From contig NW_014577726.1 of NCBI RefSeq assembly GCF_000485595.1, positions 73,777-107,046 on the forward strand: a stretch of 33,270 bases of DNA, given 5' to 3'. The stretch is from Priapulus caudatus. Lineage: Eukaryota > Priapulida > Priapulimorpha > Priapulimorphida > Priapulidae. Of the stretch, positions 1-12,237 are shown in pieces (positions within the stretch are counted from its first letter, which is position 1; each line of letters opens with the position of its first letter). Below the pieces are notes generated by a model. The model did not search any database. It worked only from the letters and a program-made list of their open reading frames with translations, and was not told where the DNA came from. A program made the translations under genes and the position numbers.

Positions 1-1352
1 AACTCTGTTAAAATAATCTACATGTATATATATATGTCATAGATCATCTGGTCAGTGTCTAGGCTGTCACAATGCGCAAGGATTCGGGAATTCATGACCG
101 GGCTTCCAGCTAGACGGCGCCATCTCGAGTCACGGCTCTCTTTGACCTCCGTCCCGCCGCTGACTCTCCCGTCCCTGTTTCATACATTCTCTTGACACCG
201 GTTGCGTTCTCGCATTGCCATGGGTTCTTTTCTCCATAACTAATGATGTATTCATAAATTTTAGACACTTAATGGCTTATGAAGAATACGGGAATAATAC
301 CACTATGTATTGTAAATTTTTATAATACATACGACCTTTCTTCATATTACATCAAAAGCCTTGGCTAGCCACAAGCAACTCTAGTGACGAATTTCACCGA
401 AAAAAAATGCCAAAAAAGGCCTTTTTAGAGACCAAATAGTGCAATTGCGGAGGGTTTCTGTTGTATGTCTCCTATAGAGATCAGTGATGGTATCGCTGAC
501 AACATCGATGTATGCATGTCTCGAGGAAAGAGCATGGTGGATCACCACCAGGTCGCTGACCGTAATTATGCAAAAACCCTTATCGCGTCTGTCATGTACT
601 GTCTCTGTACGCCTATGATACGCAACTAACTGCAACAGGCATGCCTGCGCACGCAGTCATTAACCAACGCAGGCATGACCACACGCACGCACGCACGCGC
701 GTATACTAAACTTTGACCCGATAGTTTCTGTCTCTCTCTCTCTCTCTCTGTCCCTCCCCTCCCCTCTCTCTCTCTCCCTGTGTGTGCGCGTCTATCCCTC
801 GCTCTCCTCTCTCTCTTCCTCCCCACCCTTCCCTCTCTATAGCGTTAACAATTTGGTTAAACTGGATATACAAAACAAACGAAAAAATGTGTTCATAGTT
901 TAAAATACAGTTATTTATTTTCAACGGACAAATGCTGGAAAAGTACACCCACCCTACTTCTACGTCACGAGTAATCATGTACAACTACAAAAGTGAATAA
1001 AGTTACGGCTATTCGTCGGACAGCAACTACAAAGTACATTTTCTAACCGTGCAAACCAACCAACGCCACCACTCGGCGATCACAGAGAATACTTGACGCC
1101 GCGTAAGCGCGCCCGTGCGCAAGCACACGTACACTAGCTGGGCTATACCAATGGTTAGTTACACACAACAACCTTCCACCGTCCGACGACAAACGCCAAT
1201 GCACGCACGCACGTACGCACGCACGCACGTACGCACGCACGCACGCACGCACGTACCGATATACTTTCTCTCTCTCTAACGTGAGAATAAAAAGCACCCA
1301 AGTGCCGGCGTAGTAAACCCATCCAAACACGATGAAAGCGTCGCCTGTGTAT
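1..1352. other. Non-coding left flank with simple repeats
   Basis: No supportable gene. CACG-type runs at about 676-700 and 1,199-1,256, and a CT-rich run at about 726-840. The reading frames overlapping these are low-complexity. Confidence 0.7.
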
Positions 1353-2385
1353 GATACCAAACAGAATTGCACGCCCTTTTGTTTTAATTATGTTCGCTTG
1401 TTTGAGACGCCATTTGTGATTTTTGAGAGTCGTGACACGATAAAATTTATTGCTGGTATGATGTGGTTAAATCAATTAAGCTATAACTGCATAAAATCTT
1501 GGTGTTTTGAATGTTGGTATAATCAGTGATATTTCCACTGTCAGGTGAGACTATATTCAGCTATATTTCGTTTTTCTGAGCCAAAAAACTCGCAATAATC
1601 ACTTTAACACAGATACAAGCACTTCCGGCACAGATGGTAAATAATGAATAAATTAACCCTAGTTGCAACAGAGGTCCAACAAGTACAAACACCTTCCTGC
1701 ATAAACCGAAAACAATGACAGAATTAATCCCTGTTCCATGGTGGACCAGACAGGAACAGGCACTTCCCTGTGGGATGTGCACACAACCCCATCACTTATT
1801 CTGTACGTGGATAGAAAATACGGACATTCAGACATCAAACTTGCCCCTACTTTACACTCCAGCCCAGAATGCGATGGAGAGAGAGTGGACTTATGAATGT
1901 AGTCAGTCACTGGCAGCAACAGAGAGGACAGGTTTTATGATAGATGCTAGTTCTTACTTGTCTTGCATTCGGGAGGTAGGCAATCACGGTGAATTGAATG
2001 CCAAACGAATGCAGAGTAAAATCATTTGCAGCGATGTACTTACAGAAGTGATTTCCTGGCCCTGCGTAGTGGTGACCTTTGAAAGCTGCAAACAGTCCAG
2101 GATTTATTCCAATCTGAAACAGACAAGATGTGCGTGTGTTACATTGGTGGTTCATTGATGACTTGGGCTTCGAATACAGGTCATAATGTTACAGCTACAC
2201 ATGCACTCCTAGAGACACAGCTCACTAACTTGGTGCCGTGATCCAGAATTTCGGTGCGGTCTTGCTCGATGATATTAAACACATAATGAAAGTGTCAATG
2301 ACACTGTAGCTCACCACAAAAAAGGACACAAATGAGTGAGTGAGAAGAAGTCAGTTTTAATTGAGCAACCATCGACATAAAATGA
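1353..2385 (-). other. Detached TDG intron-exon-intron block with intact active-site exon
   Basis: About 1 kb that matches the reverse complement of 16,235-17,272 and, with many indels, 17,850-18,980. It contains the only undamaged GINPG exon, flanked by its own intron sequence. It lies 9 kb downstream of the TDG stop codon, so as assembled it cannot join the gene's transcript in order. Sequence identity stops abruptly near 1,353 and 2,385. Three decayed copies of the next exon's acceptor region occur inside it (AG at about 1,768, 1,697 and near 1,628). Confidence 0.85.
2044..2113 (-). CDS. TDG: TDG active-site exon (GINPG), intact, out of order
   Basis: A 70-nt exon with acceptor TCTGTTTCAG and donor T|GTAAGT. 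It encodes [20 protein letters not shown] followed by NHF and the T of a Trp codon. This is the most conserved stretch of TDG: the Asn of GINPG positions the catalytic water (Asn140 in human), and GHHYxGPGNHFW lines the base pocket. Phase 0 entry and one-base exit fit the exons at 26,627-26,849 and 15,032-15,164 exactly. Here it is isolated from them. Plus-strand copies at 16,520-16,587 and 18,199-18,287 carry indels. Either the assembly misplaced it or it is a duplicate. Confidence 0.9.
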
Positions 2386-2799
2386 AATGGCGTCGATGAC
2401 GACCGATGACGACACACGCATATATAACAACACATCTAGTATTTACATAGCCATAGATCATTGCACGCCGAGTGGGTTGAAAGGTAAATACATGGCACGG
2501 CTATAGAGATTCTAGTACCGCTCTGACACATGCGCGCACGCACGCACACATAAACACACACGCACTACACTAGACCCATGTTGAACAGCACGCAAAACAT
2601 ACGTAAACAATGCACGATATATAGCCAGCGCAATCGACAGCTTACTTACGTGGCTACAAATCAGCTCGTAAGTATTAACCACACGTACATATAAAGTTAC
2701 ATAATATACACTGTGCATATATCTATATTATATATCTGTATGTATATATCAAGTACTAGCGGCCTGATTAACTCTGGACGGCTAAACGGCCGAAGGCGG

Positions 2800-2851
<52 letters not shown>

Positions 2852-3346
2852 TAGAGATGGAAATCAAATACATTCTCATCGAAAGAATGAATATCGTCAC
2901 GCGCTCGAATTCTGGTGGTTTGCGTAACTAACTGTAACTATAACGGCACAGGGTGAAACCTCTATGTAAGAGTCACTCACTCAAGGGAAGCCCGCATCTT
3001 GGTCCTTTATGGACAGATTTCCGTTCCATAGATGTTGTTTCACTGAATAACTGCCATTCGGGTGAAACGCCAAGTGTCCTTTATAGACAAATGTCCGTTT
3101 CATACCCTGAATGAGGGCAACTCACGTAAAGCACTAATGGTGTACGCTCTATGAAGGTGACCGCAAAGACAAGTTTGGACTGAAATCGGTTCACGAGCAT
3201 CTGGTGTAGCAGCAACACGTTACAACGAGACCAGCAAGGGATGATGGGAATCAAGGGCAGCAGCTGTAGGTGAAGCAACCTACCACCACGCCGCTAACAC
3301 GCCATGGCCGAATCAGCACGAATACAATTACAAGCGCCAACACATC

Positions 3347-3542
3347 AGCTGGGTTTACACTACCGACTTTATGTTGGTGAATTGGACCAAATTCGAGTTG
3401 GCGAAAATAGAACATGTTCTAATCGCCCCACGAGTTGCTCGCGAGAATTTTGCGTTTACACTGCCGATTGTCGCTGGTATAGTTGGCAAGTTGGTCCAAT
3501 TCGCCAATTCGCCACCATAAAGTCGGTAGTGTAAACCCAGCT
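3347..3542. mobile_element. Foldback (MITE-like) element, 196 bp
   Basis: Ends are inverted copies, AGCTGGGTTTACACTACCGA at the left and its reverse complement at the right, continuing inwards through CTTTATG, GAATTGG and GGACCAA for about 45 bp. There is no coding capacity. The target duplication is unclear because AGCT is part of the symmetrical ends. Confidence 0.8.
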
Positions 3543-4271
3543 ATAACCACAGACTCCTGACACCGCAGCTTTCCCCTTACTCTCTACGGCGAGTTACGCC
3601 TCCACCAGAGGTCACTGCCTACACTTAACACGTACTCCTGCGCCCCTTAGTGACACGGAACTAGCTGTATGGGGATTTTGCCGAGTATATATGGGTTTGA
3701 CGTTTTGCATGAAAGGTTTATCAATGTTATCGTAACACGCTCACACGCCCCAAAACACATCCATCCACACGCGCGCGGCAACACACACGCTCACGAGAGC
3801 GCACGCACACGCTCACGAGAGCGCACGCACACATACATACATAAAAACACGCGCGCACACACGCACTCAGCACCGCACACCCTATGTCTTAACATCGCCA
3901 TGTCAAGGACGTATCATGAAGCCGCAGTTAATTGTATATCACGACGTTATAATTCTATACTAATACACATATCGCGCAGACAAAAAACTCGCGGCACACT
4001 CACGCACGTGCACGAAGGCACACGCGCACACACACAACACACGTTATGATGAGAAACCGATGACAAAGATAGAAGAGAGAACGAACGCACTATATCGCTA
4101 CTAACAGAACAGGAAACCATGATGAATTGCTATTACACGCGCCGTCACGGCAGCAGCAGCAGCAGCAACAGCAGCAACAACAACAACAACAACAACAACA
4201 ACAGCAGCAGCAGCGCACATTAAACTCTTGATAACATCCACAGAACCCTCACATCTAATTAATATCTCCCC

Positions 4272-4925
4272 CACCTCAATCGCTCACGATCATCGTTAGC
4301 GATCATCGGTCATGACTATCATTAGCGATCATCGTTAGCGATCATCGGTCATGACTATCATTAGCGATCATCGTTAGCGATCGTCGTTAGCGATAATCGT
4401 TAGCGATCATCGTTAGCGATCGTCGTTAGCGATAATCGTTAGCGATAATCGTTAGCAATCATCGCTCATGATCGTCGTTAGCGATCATCGTTAGCGATCA
4501 TTGCTCACGATCATCGTTGGCGATCATCGTTAGCAAGCATCGCTCACGACTATCATTAGCAATCATCGTTAGCAATCATTGCTCACGATCATTGTTGGCG
4601 ATCATCGTTAGCGAGCATCGCTCACGATCGTCGTTAGCGATCATCGCTCACAATCATCGTTAGCAATCATCGTTAGCGATCATCGCTCACGATTATTGTT
4701 GGCGATCATCGTTAGCGAGCATGGCTCACGACTATCATTAGCAATCATCGTTAGCAAACATCGCTCACGATCGTTGTTAGCAACCATCATTAGCGACCAT
4801 CGCTCACGAGTCACGATCATCGTTAGCAATCATTTGTTAGCAATCATCGTTAGCAAGCATCGGTCACGATCATCGTTAGCAATCATTTGTTAGCAATCAT
4901 CGTTAGCAATCATCGTTAGCGATGC
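4272..4925. repeat. 13-bp minisatellite GATCATCGTTAGC
   Basis: About 50 units of a 13-bp repeat with variants such as GATCATCGCTCAC and GACTATCATTAGC, arranged in higher-order blocks. Open frames in it are repeat products. Confidence 0.92.
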
Positions 4926-6741
4926 ATCTTATATCTGCAGTGAGGTTGAGAGCTGCTCTAGTCGCCCATGTCGCCTATGTGCGTGCATGCATGCGTCCAT
5001 GCACAACTGCGAATACATGAAGATGAAGTCTTCCAGAAAGGCACCACGCTCCGAAACACAGCTGACCAATAACCGACCAGAAACCCTACTACACGTATAA
5101 TAGCGTAGAAATCACATCGTAGATCTATCTATCTCGTAGATCTATCTATCTATACACTTACATGGAATATAGTAACCATCGTTTACCAACAGAGATCTGG
5201 TACTGGCAGCTTAGCAATGCTTACCACCGCCTCCCGACAGCCCGTCTATTTATAGATGATGACGATGCGGCAGCATACAGGCCGCATGCGCAGACGCGCC
5301 AGTAGAAAGATGAGTCACTTACTGAGCCGATAGACCGACGGAGTTCAACAGTTCAACAAAATCAATACGTCCCCGCACGTACAGAACGCGCTGCCGCCAT
5401 GTACCCACGTACGCACGTACGCACGCACGCACGCACGCACGTCCGTTATGTTGCGTGTGCGTGTACTCCAGACACACGTAACCCATCGCCGACGATTTCC
5501 CCTGATGCTATCAATCACTCAATCGATTATATCGGACGACGTTCCATACAAAAGGCGAGTAGTGTATATATATACACATATATATACATACAAGTATATA
5601 CTGCTGAAATTACGGAGCTAGTCGGACTCACCCGACACTACTCTCACATACATCACCCGCTACTACGAGTGTGGGTCTGCGGGGGGGGGGGGGGCTGCGC
5701 GCATGGCCCCTGCATGTACAACTGCTGACACAATCGGGGCAGGTTCGATGGCAGCTGTCCATCGGCCGCGATAGATGACCGCCATCTGACCGCAACTAGC
5801 GTCGTTGTGTCGCCCTAATCGTAACTTCAGATGATACGAACGCACGCACGCACGCACGCATGCACGCACGAATATACATGACCAACTAAAATAAGCAACC
5901 GCTGTATGCACACACGCACGCACGCACGAACGCACGCATGTACGGAATCGTTCATTTGTGCAGGGAGGGCACACGGGCACGATCACTGTACTGCATCGCT
6001 TATGACTTTGTCATATATAGTCACTACAATAGAGGTGACTTGGTCATATATAGAGCACAGCGGTTAGACGACATTCGCTGGTTACAGCGCGCTATACCCG
6101 CAATGCCTCACACACGCGCACACACGCACGCACAGACGAACGTACGCGCGCACGCACGCGCGCGCGCGCACGCACGCACACACACACACACCCGCGCGCG
6201 CGCGCGCTATCGCCTGCCGACTCGCTGAGATCAGATCTCTCCACCCAACACGAAAACGCGCAGTTTTGGGACGTTTAACTGATAAAAAACTCTCTAGTGG
6301 CAATGAAAACAAACAGGTAAGCAAACGAACAAAGAAAGAATTAAGCAAATCAAGTGAACAACCAGGCATCAGCTGTATAAATGCATGATGCGGGGAACAT
6401 TACATCCGAGTTGGGACCCTAATCATTAATATCGTCTGCTACGCTACCAAGAACTACGTTCATAACTGACATCATTTCATCATGATAGGATGCTCATAAT
6501 TATGTACTAAAGACATTCTCAACAGCATAATAATGGCCTCACTTCATTCATAATTGTACACAACTGTAAAATTGGCTGACTAAAGTAAACAATACCTTTG
6601 CCTTCATGTATATATATATATATATAATATTAGTGTATAAGTGCAAATATAATACCATGCTTTCGACACAAGCTGTACAACTCACACACATGCACACGCA
6701 CGCACGCACGCACACCACGCACACACGCACGCATGCACACG

Positions 6742-6772
<31 letters not shown>

Positions 6773-7071
6773 TATCATATATTTGTAATATATACAAAAG
6801 TATCAAAAGCTGACAGCATCATATATAACTGGCACCAACAAACGTGTACCATCAGTGCACAACTTACATCAGACACACGCACGCACGCTGCTGGATAATC
6901 TAATCATACACACACACATACACATAATATATAACTATAATCAACATAACTCTAGTCGCAGACGATGGCTACTTATGCATCTAAGCAGACGAGACTCTCA
7001 GCTCTCGTCTGTCACTCTGCTATCAGCGCAATATGGGGTTGGCTCGCGGCGGCCATGACACTACCTAACGC

Positions 7072-9925
7072 GGCTTGGGGGGTATACGTAGAGGGGCCAC
7101 GCGGCTTTGGGGGGGGGGATATACGTAGATGGGCCACGCGGCTTGGGGAGCGGTATACGTAGAGGGGCCACGCGGCTTGGGGGTCGGTATACTTAGAGGG
7201 GCCACGCGGCTTGGGGGTCGGTATACTTAGAGGGGCCACGCGGCTTGGGGGGCGGTATACGTAGAGGGGCCACGCGGCTTGGAGGGTATACGTAGAGGGG
7301 CCAGCTCGGCTGGGGCGGTATAACGTAGAGGGCCACGCGCTTTGAGGGAGGTATAGTAGAGGGGCCACGCGCTTGGTGGGGGTATACGTAGAGGTCGCAC
7401 GCAGCTTGGGTGGCGTATATCGTAGAGGGTGCTACGCGCTTGGGGGGCGGTAATAACTCGTAGAGGGCCACGCGCGTTGGCGGGTCGGTATACGTAAAGG
7501 GGCGCACCCGGGTGGGGTATACGTAAGAGCCACAGCAGTCATTGGGGCGCTAAGTGACTAAAGGCCAACGCCAGCTTGCGGGTGCGTATACGTAAAGGTG
7601 GCGACTACGCAGCTTGGGGGCGGTATACGTCAGAGGGAGCCACCGCGGCTTGGCGGCAGTATACGTAGAGCCACGCGGCATTGGGGCAGGTATAACGTAA
7701 TGGGCATCTGCGGCTTGGAGGGCGTATAACGTAGAAGAGGCCTGGAGATTTTCGGTGAAGGTTTCATTTTCAACAGCGGCTGGAGGTAATACGTAGAGGG
7801 CCACGCCGCTGCGGAGAGGGGTATACTACGTAGAGGGCCAACGCGCTTTGAAGTATACGTAAGAGGGACACCGGCTTGGGAGCCGTATACGTAATCGGCC
7901 ACGCGGTTGGGGGGGGGTAATTACGTATAGGGGCCACGCGGCCTTGGAGTATATCGTAGAGGGGCCACAGCGCTTTGGGCGGGGGTATACTCGTAGAGGG
8001 ACACGCGCTTGGGAGGTATACGTAGAGGGCCACCGGCTTGGGGGGGTATACGTTAGGAGGGCCACGCGGGTTGGGTATACTAGAGGGGCCACGCGGCTTG
8101 GGAGGTAATACGTAGAGGGGCCAACCGCGGCTTGGGGCGGGGTATACGTCGAGGCCACGCGCTTGAGGGTATACGAGAGGGGCCACTCGCTTGGGGTGGT
8201 ATAACGTAGAGGGACCAACGCGCTTGAGGGGCGGGGGGTATACGTAGAGGTCCACGCGGGTGGGGTATGTAGAGGGCCACGCGGGTTGGTGGGGGTATAC
8301 CAGTAGAGGGCGCGAGCGCGTGGGAGGTATACGTAGAGGGCCACGCGGGTTGGCGTGTATATCGTAGAGGGGCCAACGCGCTTGGGAGGCAGTAATACGT
8401 AGAGGGGCCGACGCGGCTTGAGGGGTAATACGTAGAGGCCACGCGCTGGGGGGGTATACGTAGAGGGGAACACGCGCTTCGGAGTATAGCGTAGAGGGAC
8501 ACGCCGCTTGGAGATATACCGTAGAGTGGCCACTCGCTTGGGGTGGGGTAACCGTAAGGCCACGCGGGTTTGGGAGGCGTATACGTAAGGGACCAGACCG
8601 GCTTGGGGGGGGGGGGGGATACGTAAGGGGCCACGCGCTATGGGGCGGTATACGTAGAGGGGCCACGCGGCTTGGGAGGTATGTACGTAGAGGGGACACG
8701 CGCTTGGGGGTAAAGCGTAAGGCCAGCGCGGCTTGGGCGTAAACCGTAGAGGGGCCACGCGAGACTTGAGGGAGTATACCGTAGAGGGGCCCACGCGGCT
8801 TGGGGCGGTAACGTAAGAGGGCCAACCGGTTGGGGGTATAAAGTAGAGGGGTCCACCGCGCTTGAGGCCGGGGGGGGGGGGTATACGTACGTAAGAGAGC
8901 CACGTAAGCAGTGGGGAAGGGGTAATACAGTAGTAGGGGCCACTCGCTTGGGGGGGGGGGGGGGTATACTTAGAGGGGGGGCCACTCGGCTCTTGGGGGG
9001 GGTATAACGTAAGTAGGGGCGCACTCGCTTGGGGGGAGGGAGGTATACGTAGAGGGCCACTTGCGCTTGGGGGGGGTAACGTAGAGGGCCACTCGCTTGG
9101 GGAGGGTTATACGTAGGAATGGCACATCGGCTTGGGCGTATAACGAGAGGGCCACGCGGTGCTTGGGTGGCGGGTTATACGTAGATGGTCCACGCGCTTG
9201 GTCTGGAGGTATACGTAAATGGGCCACCTCGCCTGGGCGGTAAACCTAGCAGGACCACGCGGCTTGGGGTGAGTATACTTAAGGGCCACGCACTTGGAGG
9301 TATACGTAAGGGGCCCTAGGCTGGGGTGGGTATACCGTAGAGGGACACGCGCGGGTAATACGTAAAGGGACCACAGCATCAACGCGAGCTTGGGGGGGTA
9401 TACCTAGAGGGCTCACGATGCTGTGGGGCCGTATACGAGAGAGGCCACATGCGGCCTTGGGGGTATAACTAAGAGGGCCATCGCGCTTGGGCTGGGTATA
9501 TCGTAGGAGGGGCCACGCGGTCTTGGAGGGTAATACGTAGAAAAAAAAGGGCCACCACGCGCTTGGGGGTATACGTAGAGGGTGACCACCAGCGGCTTGG
9601 GGGGGGTATACGTAGAGGGGCACACGCGCTTGGGTATAGCGTAGGGGCCACGCGGCTTGGGCGGTATACGTATAAGGCGCATACAGCGCTTGGGGGGTAT
9701 ACCAGAGAGGCCGCGCGCTTGGGGGGGGTATACAGTAGGAAGGCGCCGACGCAGCTTGGGGGGTACTACGCTAGAAGGGACGCCGGTCAGCCTTGGGGGG
9801 TACTACTCATAGAAGGCCGCGCGGCTTGGGGGGGTTATACTAGAACAGCCGCGCGCGCTTGAGTTATACCTAATAGGGCCGCCGGATTGGGGTGGTATAC
9901 GCATAGAAGCGGCCACGCGGCCTGA
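7072..9925. repeat. 34-bp minisatellite, about 84 units
   Basis: Unit about GGTATACGTAGAGGGGCCAC followed by GCGGCTTGGGGGTC. The first six units (7,075-7,290) are regular; from about 7,300 on, single-base insertions and deletions occur in nearly every unit. Long Pro/Tyr/Ser-rich open frames across it, on the minus strand, are products of the repeat and not genes. Confidence 0.95.
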
Positions 9926-11208
9926 GAGCGAGAGACAGAGAAAGTGGCAGCAACATTGTCTGTCTCCTGCAAGAGTACGAGCCAGGCGACGGAAATGACA
10001 CACAATAGCAGCGACTGCTAATGATCGCAAAACCAGTAAGCGCGCGCATCGCGACACACGCACAGCAAAGCACACGCGACGCAACACATGCACGCACCAC
10101 CACGCACGTCGTATGAACACTGTGGCACTGCACTGCAACCGACACGCACGCAGACACGCACGCACGCACACAATAACCTCACCACGCATGAATCCATTAC
10201 GGCGGTTTCGCGAGCTTGCACATGTCAGTCCCGAATCGCTGACGTCGCTACAAGCCACGTCTCCTTCCGTCACCTCCTCCTACAACTGGCTCTCTCACTC
10301 ACACCGCCGCGACCTCGAGGCCGTCCTGCCACTAATCATATACATAGTCTAAACCTCCGCATGAGTGCTGGGATCTAGTGAACACAAACACGACAGAACC
10401 TAGCCGGCGCTGTGCTCGTAAACAAACACGACAGCACCTAGCCGACGCTCGTAAACAAACACGACAGCACCTAGCCGACGCTGAGCCGTGTAAACAAATG
10501 GCCGCCGCCACAAAAATGTTGCATCACTACCAAATCGGTGGCATCATCACAAACATTTACAGTTGGCCACTATGAGACGCACACACTGCGAGACAATGCA
10601 AGCGCTAAGGACACGACGACAAATATAACAATCTGCTAAAACGCACCTCCGCCGCCGCCATCGTCAGACGCAACAACAATGACGACAACGACCGAGTGAT
10701 ATATGATAAAATTCATTACTAAAATAAGATCCTGCCGCGTGAGTGAACGCACGCACGCGCGTGCAGTGCCTTGGAAGATGTGCAAGAGGTGAGAGTGTAG
10801 CCCGGCCACCTAGACCTACTATATATCATAACAATAACGTGGAATATTTCATCAAACATTCGAAAACGCAAACACATGCGAGATCTATGAAGCATGCAGT
10901 CAGAAACCACAGCGAGTCCGGGGGACGGGGGACGGTGGGGCTGCCACTAGACACGCGACAACATAAATTAAGCATAAAATGCCACGCAAAAAATATTAAC
11001 AATAATGATAATAACAACAACAATGATAATAATAATAATACGATAAACCTCTCCGATAAAAGAACGCGTGTGCCCGACGACATCTCGCGAGACACGGAGC
11101 GACCGTGCGCGCATTATTACATTATTATGTACAAGCCCAAAGACCGAAACCACAGAAAAGGCCGACACCACGCGCGCGACCCCTGCGTTCGTCATTCCCT
11201 GCCCGTGT
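9926..11208. other. Region downstream of TDG stop, no gene seen
   Basis: Probable 3' untranslated or flanking sequence of the minus-strand gene. A 33-34-bp unit (AAACACGACAGCACCTAGCC) occurs about three times at 10,383-10,495, and an AAT/AAC-rich run lies at 10,996-11,042. I found no canonical AATAAA on the minus strand within this stretch. Confidence 0.6.
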
Positions 11209-12206
11209 CTAGTACGGGCAGTGGCCAAAGTAGCTGCCTGGCTCCTGCTTGACCCTCACCGAGCCCATGCCGGGCATCTGAGCGGCCGGGTAGTAGCCGG
11301 CGGTCATCGCGCCGCCATCACCGTACATGCCCGGCGGCGGCGGCGGCGGGTACGTGGATGGGTACACTGAGTGCGGGTGGTGTGGCGTGCTGGCGTGGTG
11401 GTAACCGGCAGCAGCCGCGGCAGCCGCAGCCGCGTGGTGGTGGTGGTGGTACGGATGCTGCGCGAATGCGGCGGCAGCAGCAGCGGCGGGCAGCGGGCTG
11501 GCAGCGGGGTGCTGCGGCAGGTAGAATGGAGCTGGCGAGTGCGTGTAGGCAGGCTGGTGCGGCGCGATCATGCCCTGCGGCCGGCTCAGCGCACCCGCGT
11601 AATCTTTCTGCGCGGCGGCACCAAGGAAGCTTGGGTAGGGGGCGCCGGGGTTTGGCGGGTCGATGTAGGTCGGCGGTGCGTAGCCGCGCGACGCAGCAAA
11701 CGGCGAGGCGAGGACCGACCGTTGTGCCGCCGCCGCCGCCAGCTGACTCGTGAACGCCGCCGTCGTGGCGCCCCCTGGGTAGCTGCCATTGCCGCCGCTG
11801 TAGTTGCCGGCGGTTGCGTCGGCACCGCCGGTGGCGCCCTCGTCGTACTGACCGAGGAATGTGCTGCGTGGTTCCGTCTTGATCGTCGGCAAGCTGCTGT
11901 AGGCAAGGTCGAGAAAGTCGGTGGTGCCCCCTGGTGGCGCGTGACTCGTCACCGCCCCGCCGCCGCCGCCATAGCCGTGTGAGGTAGAGGTGGCGGGGCT
12001 GCCGTGACAGGGAGCGGGGGCCACAACAGGTGTCACGGGTGCCTGCTGCTGCTGCTGCTGCGCGGTGGGGGAGCTGGCGTGTATGCCGTACGCGGCCGCC
12101 GGTGGGCTCACCCCCTGGTGGCAGGCCAGCGTGGCGGCAGCGGCAGCAGAGGGGATGCCATACGCTGCATCATTCCACATCGACTCCTGCTTGATGCCTC
12201 CTCCGA

Positions 12207-12237
<31 letters not shown>

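Larger units (their letters stand above)
2386..7071. other. Gene-free stretch rich in simple repeats
   Basis: Besides the foldback element and the 13-bp array: (TA)n 2,802-2,853; a 33-bp imperfect direct repeat (GTCCTTTAT...) near 3,000 and 3,073; CACGC-rich 3,740-3,860; CAG/CAA run 4,150-4,214; ACGC tetranucleotides about 5,405-5,445, 5,838-5,870 and 5,906-5,940; 14 G in a row at 5,681-5,694; CA/CG alternation 6,105-6,213; TA 6,608-6,628; CA/CACG 6,686-6,768. No gene seen. Confidence 0.75.

Noticed and set aside
4696-4893. Repeat protein of LAIIVSKHRSR units
   Set aside because: Translation of the 13-bp minisatellite; a period not divisible by three, no start context, no homology.
7770-8903. 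Long minus-strand open frame of 377 codons, Pro/Tyr/Ser-rich
   Set aside because: It lies wholly inside the 34-bp minisatellite; the unit lacks stop codons in this direction and indels just move between frames.
7072-9925. CRISPR-like array (short regular repeats)
   Set aside because: Units are head-to-tail without unique spacers, in an animal-type genome; it is a minisatellite. The same holds for the 37-bp and 61-bp arrays.
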